A DNA stretch of 64,000 bases from CAVVGB01 sp963747715 (GTDB taxonomy: Bacteria > Actinomycetota > Thermoleophilia > Gaiellales > Gaiellaceae), in NCBI GenBank assembly GCA_963747715.1, contig CAVVGB010000008.1, forward strand, positions 124,001 through 188,000, in the 5' to 3' direction. Positions 59,311 through 64,000 of this stretch are shown one piece after another. Position 1 is the stretch's first letter. Each line of letters begins with the position of its first letter. The notes under the pieces were generated by a model, which saw only the letters and a list, made by a program, of their open reading frames with translations, did no database searches and had not been told where the DNA came from. The position numbers were made by a program, and so were the translations under genes.

Positions 59311-61290
59311 GTGAGGACCGAGCCCGCCCAGGCCGCCATCGAGGCGCTGCTCGACGAGCAGCGAACGTTCCCGCCTCCGGCCGGCTTCCGCGAAGGCGCG
59401 ATCGTGGCCGACGAGTCGGTCTACCGCGAGGCCGAGGAGGACTTCGAGGGCTTCTGGTCTCGGCTCGCGCGCGAGTTCATCGGCTGGTTCAAGGAGCCGA
59501 CCAAGGGCCTCGAGTGGGCCCCGCCCCACTGCACGTGGTTCGAGGACGGCGAGCTCAACGTCTCCTGGAACTGCCTGGACAAGCACGTCGAGGCCGGGCG
59601 CGGAGACCGGGTCGCCTACCACTGGGTCGGCGAGCCCGCGGACGAGACGAAGGACGTCACCTACGCGGAGATGCTCGGGGAGGCGTCGCGCCTCGCCAAT
59701 GCACTCCGTTCTCTCGGCGTCCGGAAAGGCGACCGCGTCGGGATCTACATGGGCATGGTCCCCGAGCTGCCGATCGCCATGCTCGCGTGCGCGCGGATCG
59801 GCGCTCCCCACGTCGTCGTGTTCGGCGGCTTCTCGTCCGAGTCGCTCGCGGAGCGCATGCGCGACTCGGGCGCCAAGGTTCTCATCACGCAGGACGAGGG
59901 ATGGCGAAAGGGCGGGAAGGTGCCGCTCAAGGTGAACGCCGACGAAGCGGCGGCCAAGGCGCCGTCGATCGAACGGCTCGTCGTCTATCGCCGCACAGGC
60001 GACGACGTCCCGTGGACTGACGGTCGCGATATGTGGTGGCACGACGCCGTCGAGGGCGAGAGCGACGTCTGCGAGCCCGAGCGCATGGGCGCCGAGGACA
60101 CGCTCTTCCTTCTGCACACGTCAGGAACGACGGCCAAGCCGAAGGGCGTGCAGCACACGACCGCCGGCTACCTCCTGCACGTCTCCGTCACGCACAAGTG
60201 GATCTTCGACATCCACGACGACACGGTGTGGTGGTGCGCGGCCGACATCGGCTGGGTCACCGGCCACAGCTACATCGTGTACGGCCCTCTCAACAACGGT
60301 ACGACGAGCGTCCTCTACGAAGGCGATCCCGCCTATCCCGATTGGGACCGCCACTGGGAGATCGTCGAGCGCTACGGCGTCAACTCGTACTACACCGCGC
60401 CGACGCTCATTCGCTCGTTCGTGAAGGTGGGAACGGATTACCCGAAACGGCACGATCTTTCGTCGCTCCGCCTCCTCGGCACGGTCGGCGAACCGATCAA
60501 CCCGGAGGCCTGGCTCTGGTACTGGAAGGTGATCGGCGGCGAGCGCTGCCCGATCGTCGACACGTGGTGGCAGACGGAGAACGGCGGCATCCTGATCACG
60601 CCGCTCCCCGGAGTGACGACGCTCAAGCCCGGCTCGGCGACGGTGCCGTTCCCGGGAATCAAGCCCGAGATCCTGGACGAGCAGGGCAACCCTGTCCCCC
60701 CCGGGCAGGGAGGCTTCCTCACCGTGCGGCAGCCGTGGCCGGGGATGTTCCGGACGCTGTGGGAAGACGACGAGCGCTACGTGCAGACGTACTTCTCGCG
60801 CTACGGGCCCGAGACGTACTTCACCGGCGACGGGGCCAAGCAGGACTCCGACGGCTACTTCTGGCTCATGGGCCGGATCGACGACGTCATCAACGTCGCC
60901 GGCCATCGCCTGTCGACGACCGAGATCGAGTCGACCCTCGTCGAGCACGAGGCCGTCGCCGAGGCGGCGGCAACGGGGTGCTTCGACCCGGAACGGGGCC
61001 AGCGCATCGTGTGCTTCGTCCTCCTCAAGGGAGGACGTGAACCCTCCGACGAACTGGCCGAGGAGCTGCGGCAATGGGTGGCCCAGAAGATCGGCAAGAT
61101 CGCGCGGCCAGCGGCGGTCCTGTTCGGAGACGACCTCCCCAAGACGCGTTCCGGCAAGATCATGCGCCGCCTCTTGAAGGACATCGCCGAGGGCAACGAG
61201 CTGGGCGACACGACGACTCTCCGCGACGCGAGCGTCTGCGAAGACCTGAAGCGCAAGGCCGACGCGGCCCTCGGCCGGAGCCGCAGCTAG
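59311..61290 (+). CDS. acs: Acetyl-CoA synthetase
   Basis: A 659-residue AMP-forming ligase making acetyl-CoA from acetate. It has the ATP/AMP motif LLHTSGTTAKPKG, VWWCAADIGWVTGHSYIVYGPL, VDTWWQTENGG, the hinge YFTGDGAKQDSDGY and the C-terminal Lys in KTRSGKIMRRLLKD, the usual target of acetylation. The start is placed at GTG 59311 (VRTEPAQAAIEALL), the normal N-terminus; TTG 59302 is possible. Confidence 0.96.
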   Translation: MRTEPAQAAIEALLDEQRTFPPPAGFREGAIVADESVYREAEEDFEGFWSRLAREFIGWFKEPTKGLEWAPPHCTWFEDGELNVSWNCLDKHVEAGRGDRVAYHWVGEPADETKDVTYAEMLGEASRLANALRSLGVRKGDRVGIYMGMVPELPIAMLACARIGAPHVVVFGGFSSESLAERMRDSGAKVLITQDEGWRKGGKVPLKVNADEAAAKAPSIERLVVYRRTGDDVPWTDGRDMWWHDAVEGESDVCEPERMGAEDTLFLLHTSGTTAKPKGVQHTTAGYLLHVSVTHKWIFDIHDDTVWWCAADIGWVTGHSYIVYGPLNNGTTSVLYEGDPAYPDWDRHWEIVERYGVNSYYTAPTLIRSFVKVGTDYPKRHDLSSLRLLGTVGEPINPEAWLWYWKVIGGERCPIVDTWWQTENGGILITPLPGVTTLKPGSATVPFPGIKPEILDEQGNPVPPGQGGFLTVRQPWPGMFRTLWEDDERYVQTYFSRYGPETYFTGDGAKQDSDGYFWLMGRIDDVINVAGHRLSTTEIESTLVEHEAVAEAAATGCFDPERGQRIVCFVLLKGGREPSDELAEELRQWVAQKIGKIARPAAVLFGDDLPKTRSGKIMRRLLKDIAEGNELGDTTTLRDASVCEDLKRKADAALGRSRS

Positions 61291-61671
61291 TCAGTCCACT
61301 TCGCGGGCGAACCTACGGAAGCGCTCGCGCGCGTCCGCATCCGGGCCGATGGGCTCGTCGTCGGCAAGGTCCGGGTCAGCCGCCACTTCGCGGCCCACCG
61401 CTTTCACCTCTTCTTCGACTGCGGCGCGGTTCTTTGGGTCGATCAGGAGCTGCTCGACCCAGGTCGATTTCGAGACCGTGTCGACGTCGGTGTCGACGAG
61501 GAGCGTCCCGAGCAGCACGCCGACGCGGATGTACGCGAACGTGCGAAAAGCCAGCTGCCGGCGCGGTGAGCTCGCGAGGGCCCCCAGCTCGGGATCGCCC
61601 TCCTGAATCTGCGCGACGAGCTCGCCGATCGGCTCGTCGACGAGCGGGAGCCAGAACTCCTCGTCCGTCAT
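61291..61671 (-). CDS. Uncharacterised 126-residue acidic protein
   Basis: Begins MTDEEFWLPLVDEPIGELV and contains one moderately hydrophobic stretch (RVGVLLGTLLVDTD) in an otherwise acidic, helical sequence. I do not recognise it. The start overlaps the stop of the upstream TauE-like gene by four bases, so it is in that operon and may be an accessory. It converges on acs with no intergenic space. Confidence 0.6.
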   Translation of the reverse strand: MTDEEFWLPLVDEPIGELVAQIQEGDPELGALASSPRRQLAFRTFAYIRVGVLLGTLLVDTDVDTVSKSTWVEQLLIDPKNRAAVEEEVKAVGREVAADPDLADDEPIGPDADARERFRRFAREVD

Positions 61672-62057
61672 GCGTTCAGTTTAGATCCCTCCGGGCGCCG
61701 GGCCGTCCAGGCGAGCCGGGCCGCGATCAGGATGAGGACGACGGCGAACAGGCGCCGTAGGGTGTCTTCGCTCAAGGCGACCGCGAGGGACACGCCTCCG
61801 GCGACGCCGGCGATCGAGGCGAGGCCGATGACGGCCGCAGGGCGCCAGCGCACGTTGCCATAGCGGTGCTGTCGCCAGGCGCCCGCTGCGACGACCGGGA
61901 TGATCGCCGCGAGGGAGGTCGCCTGCGCCTCGAGCTGGGTGAGGCCGGCGACGAGAACGAGCGTCGGGACGAAAAGGACGCCGCCGCCGACGCCGAAGAT
62001 GCCGGAGATGGCGCCGGCGGCGAAACCGAGGACGAGGGCGAGCAGGATCGTCGTCAT
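61668..62057 (-). CDS. Half-size TauE/SafE-like permease, second gene
   Basis: A 129-residue protein with about four membrane helices and the family's glycine motif GAISGIFGVGGGVLFVPTLV, followed by ATSLAAIIPVVAAGAW. TauE/SafE permeases normally have about 250 residues with two such repeats. Here each repeat is a separate gene. ATGA overlap with its partner at 62054 suggests a heterodimer that exports or imports a sulfonate-like anion. Substrate unknown. Confidence 0.85.
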   Translation of the reverse strand: MTTILLALVLGFAAGAISGIFGVGGGVLFVPTLVLVAGLTQLEAQATSLAAIIPVVAAGAWRQHRYGNVRWRPAAVIGLASIAGVAGGVSLAVALSEDTLRRLFAVVLILIAARLAWTARRPEGSKLNA

Positions 62058-62416
62058 TCGAGGAAGAGCGTGATCGCGATGGCGACGAGGAAGGCTGCGA
62101 AAAGCACGGTCAAGAGGCGCGAAGACATGCGCTGCTGGGCCCACGTGCCTACGGCCGTGCCGGCGAGCGCCGGGATGCCGACAAGGGCCGCGTAGCCCCA
62201 CTCGACCTCGCCGAGAGTCGTGAAGGAGATCGCTCCGGCAAGAGCGGTCACACCGATCGCAGCGAGCGACGTGCCGGTCGCCGGCTTGCTGTCGAAGTGC
62301 GCGAGCACGATCAGCAGCGGAACCACGATGCCCCCTCCCCCGACGCCGAAGAGCGCGCTGAAGACTCCGGCGGCGACCCCGATGCCGACGTAGGTCAGAA
62401 AAGACCGGGTCGGCAC
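62054..62416 (-). CDS. Half-size TauE/SafE-like permease, first gene
   Basis: A 120-residue partner with about four membrane helices and the same repeat motif FSALFGVGGGGIVVPLLIV, then GTSLAAIGVTALAGA and a WGYAALVGIPALAGTAVG helix. The two genes overlap by four bases and are transcribed together. A split of a normal fused permease, or an ancestral half-gene state, is the simplest reading; no frame break is evident between them. Confidence 0.85.
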   Translation of the reverse strand: MPTRSFLTYVGIGVAAGVFSALFGVGGGGIVVPLLIVLAHFDSKPATGTSLAAIGVTALAGAISFTTLGEVEWGYAALVGIPALAGTAVGTWAQQRMSSRLLTVLFAAFLVAIAITLFLE

Positions 62417-62433
62417 GCTCGTATCCTAGGCCG

Positions 62434-63153
62434 GTGCCCGGTCACGACTTGCTCGCGCCTCTCACCGAGGCGCCCGAACGTTCGGCGCTTGTCTTCGACG
62501 TGGACGGCACGCTCTCGCCGATCGCGCCGAGCCCCGAGCTCGCCGTCGTCCCGGATGAGACGCGACGGGAGCTCCGGCGGCTGGTCGAGCGCTACGCGCT
62601 CGTCGCGTGCCTGAGCGGCCGCGCCGGGCTCGACGCGCGCAAGCTCGTGGGCGTCGACGGGGTCGAGTACGTGGGCAACCACGGTCTCGAGCTTCATCCG
62701 GATGCGCGCGCCCTCGCGCTTGCGATCGCGCGCTTTCGCGAGGCAGTGGGGCTGCCCGTCGAGGACAAGGGCATCTCGCTCGCCTACCACTACCGCGAGG
62801 CGGCGGACGAGAAGGCGGCACGGGTCGAGCTCGAGAAAGTGGCGGAGTCCGCGCTCCTCGCCGGCCTCGAGCCCCGCTGGGGGCGCAAGGTGCTCGAGAT
62901 CCGTCCGCGCGTCGATGCCGACAAGGGCACTGCGGTGCAGACGCTGATCGAGCGCGCCAAGGCGACACGCGCGCTCTACGCCGGCGACGACACGACCGAT
63001 TTCGACGCGTTTCGCGGCCTCAGCGAGGCCGGGCTCGAGCACGCGGTTCGCATCGCCGTCGCCTCCGACGAGGGCCCGCCCGAGCTTCAGGATGCCGCTG
63101 ACCTCGTCGTGTCCGGCCCCGACGAGCTCGTCGAGATCCTCCGCCGGCTCTAG
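62434..63153 (+). CDS. otsB: Trehalose-6-phosphate phosphatase
   Basis: A 239-residue HAD-family phosphatase. Motif I is VFDVDGTLSPIAPSPE (nucleophile Asp), and motif II/cap features are LSGR and VGNHGLELH. The Lys region is EIRPRVDADKGTA and motif IV is YAGDDTTDFDAF. It converts trehalose-6-phosphate to trehalose for osmotic protection. The start is GTG. It is divergent from the TauE pair and converges on the next gene, overlapping by four bases. Confidence 0.92.
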   Translation: MPGHDLLAPLTEAPERSALVFDVDGTLSPIAPSPELAVVPDETRRELRRLVERYALVACLSGRAGLDARKLVGVDGVEYVGNHGLELHPDARALALAIARFREAVGLPVEDKGISLAYHYREAADEKAARVELEKVAESALLAGLEPRWGRKVLEIRPRVDADKGTAVQTLIERAKATRALYAGDDTTDFDAFRGLSEAGLEHAVRIAVASDEGPPELQDAADLVVSGPDELVEILRRL

Positions 63154-64000
63154 CGAAGGAGAAAGCCGGTGCCGAGCGGATCGCTCGGCTGGAGCACGAA
63201 CTGGTGGAAGCCCGTGAGGTGCGCGCTGCCCGCGATCTCAGTGACGACGGCCGGAAAAGCTTCCACCTGAGTGTCGCCGGTGACGCGCGCCTCGAACTCC
63301 GTCCCGATCACGCTCTCGTGCACGAACGTCTCGCCCCGCGGCAGGGTCCCGTCGCGGTCGAGCAGCGCCAGCCGTGCCGATGTCCCGCTCCCGCACGGCG
63401 AGCGGTCGACCTCGCCATCGGCGAAGACCGTGATGTTGCGGCGACCCTGCACGAAGATGACGCCGTAGATGTCGCGGAGCTCCGGCTCGAGCGGATGCAC
63501 GACATCGCGCGCCGTCTCGATCGCCGCCTTGATCTCACGCCCGAGCGCGATGAACTCCGTGACGTTGGCCGGCTCGACCTTGAGCCCCACGGACTCCGCT
63601 GTGACAAACGCGTAGAACGCGCCGCCGAACGAGATGTCGGCGCGAACCCTTCCGCGGGACGTCTCGACCTCCAAGCCCTGCTCGAACACGAACGACGGCA
63701 CGTTCGTGAAACGAACGCGCTCCACCTTGCCGTCCTTCACCGTGGCGACGACCGGAAGGCGCCCGGACGGCACGTCGAGGGTGAGCGTCGTCTCGGGCTC
63801 GGTTCCGGCGATCATCCCCGTCTCGATCGCCGCGGTGGCGAGCGCGATCGTCCCGTGCCCGCAGGCGGTCGAGTAGCCGGCGTTGTGGAAGAAGAGGACA
63901 CCGAGGTCAGCGCCCTCGTCCTCGGGGTCGGTGAGAAAGCATCCGTACATGTCGGCGTGCCCGCGTGGCTCGCAGACGAGCAGGCGGCGGACGTCGTCCA
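63150..64000 (-). CDS. Proline racemase-family enzyme (partial, runs off the right edge)
   Basis: The first visible codons are DDVRRLLVCEPRGHADMYGC; the gene begins beyond the window. At least 283 residues are present. Both catalytic cysteines of the racemase/epimerase type are seen: YSTACGHGTIA and the later SPCGSGTSA. Enzymes that dehydrate trans-3-hydroxyproline have Thr in place of one Cys, so this one is more likely a proline racemase or 4-hydroxyproline 2-epimerase. An NAG before the first Cys (FHNAGYS) is typical. Confidence 0.88.
   Translation of the reverse strand, partial: DDVRRLLVCEPRGHADMYGCFLTDPEDEGADLGVLFFHNAGYSTACGHGTIALATAAIETGMIAGTEPETTLTLDVPSGRLPVVATVKDGKVERVRFTNVPSFVFEQGLEVETSRGRVRADISFGGAFYAFVTAESVGLKVEPANVTEFIALGREIKAAIETARDVVHPLEPELRDIYGVIFVQGRRNITVFADGEVDRSPCGSGTSARLALLDRDGTLPRGETFVHESVIGTEFEARVTGDTQVEAFPAVVTEIAGSAHLTGFHQFVLQPSDPLGTGFLLR

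Overview
The window is high-GC (about 68-70%), densely coded bacterial DNA. Gene content and order point to a deep-branching actinobacterium, most likely class Thermoleophilia (Gaiella/Solirubrobacter-like). The reasons are the actinobacterial cell-wall cluster fhaA-fhaB-pstP-rodA-pbpA-pknB, a SufBCDSU system with a Rieske ferredoxin, DUF4446 and DUF6458 proteins, a caa3-type oxidase, five stop-start overlaps of the GTGA type, and many GTG/TTG starts. This placement is inference; there is no rRNA in the window. I see no insertion sequence, phage, plasmid or CRISPR signature.

Layout. 0-5 kb: the end of a glycosyltransferase, a response regulator, a receiver-like protein, and two divergent glutamine synthetases whose leaders look like ANTAR antitermination elements. 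5-16.6 kb: DUF4446, a membrane protein, then a co-oriented run from a multi-membrane-span Ser/Thr kinase through fhaA, fhaB, pstP, rodA/ftsW, pbpA, pknB (four PASTA repeats) to ddl, which controls and builds peptidoglycan. 16.7-21.4 kb: a minus-strand operon of class III aminotransferase, Ser/Thr kinase and membrane sulfatase-like protein. 21.4-23 kb: dcd and an NAD(P)-binding epimerase. 23-30 kb: the minus-strand SUF operon (sufC-sufB-sufD-methyltransferase-sufS-sufU-Rieske-O-methyltransferase). 30-39 kb: tatA/tatC, an amidohydrolase, a TPR protein, a STAS protein, a c-type cytochrome, and an operon encoding a cytochrome oxidase with cytochrome-c-fused subunit II and two universal-stress-like proteins. 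39-46.5 kb: small membrane proteins, SDR, PQQ-type sugar dehydrogenase with cupin, a heavily frameshifted cyclase/ATPase regulator and a secreted repeat-domain protein. 46.8-51 kb: tRNA-Lys and a four-gene UDP-acetamido-sugar (uronate) pathway. 51-64 kb: a SpoIID-like protein, another Ser/Thr kinase, Hsp20, Lon, an M23 peptidase, Acs, two half-size TauE/SafE proteins, trehalose phosphatase and the end of a proline racemase-family gene.

The most unusual signal is a family of three structured elements (5436-5588 plus, 24007-24169 minus, 54213-54380 plus). They share a purine-rich core and a hairpin whose arms differ in sequence but keep pairing. Each is closed by a stem of about 15-16 bp whose sequence differs between copies. 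I do not recognise the family.

Sixteen single-frame breaks fall in otherwise well-conserved genes between 4.4 and 45.7 kb, fifteen of them between 26.8 and 45.7 kb, including sufD and coxC. This suggests indel errors in the assembly rather than gene decay; the cyclase (seven breaks) is the best candidate for a true pseudogene. Several genes seem to use unusual start codons (CTG, ATC).
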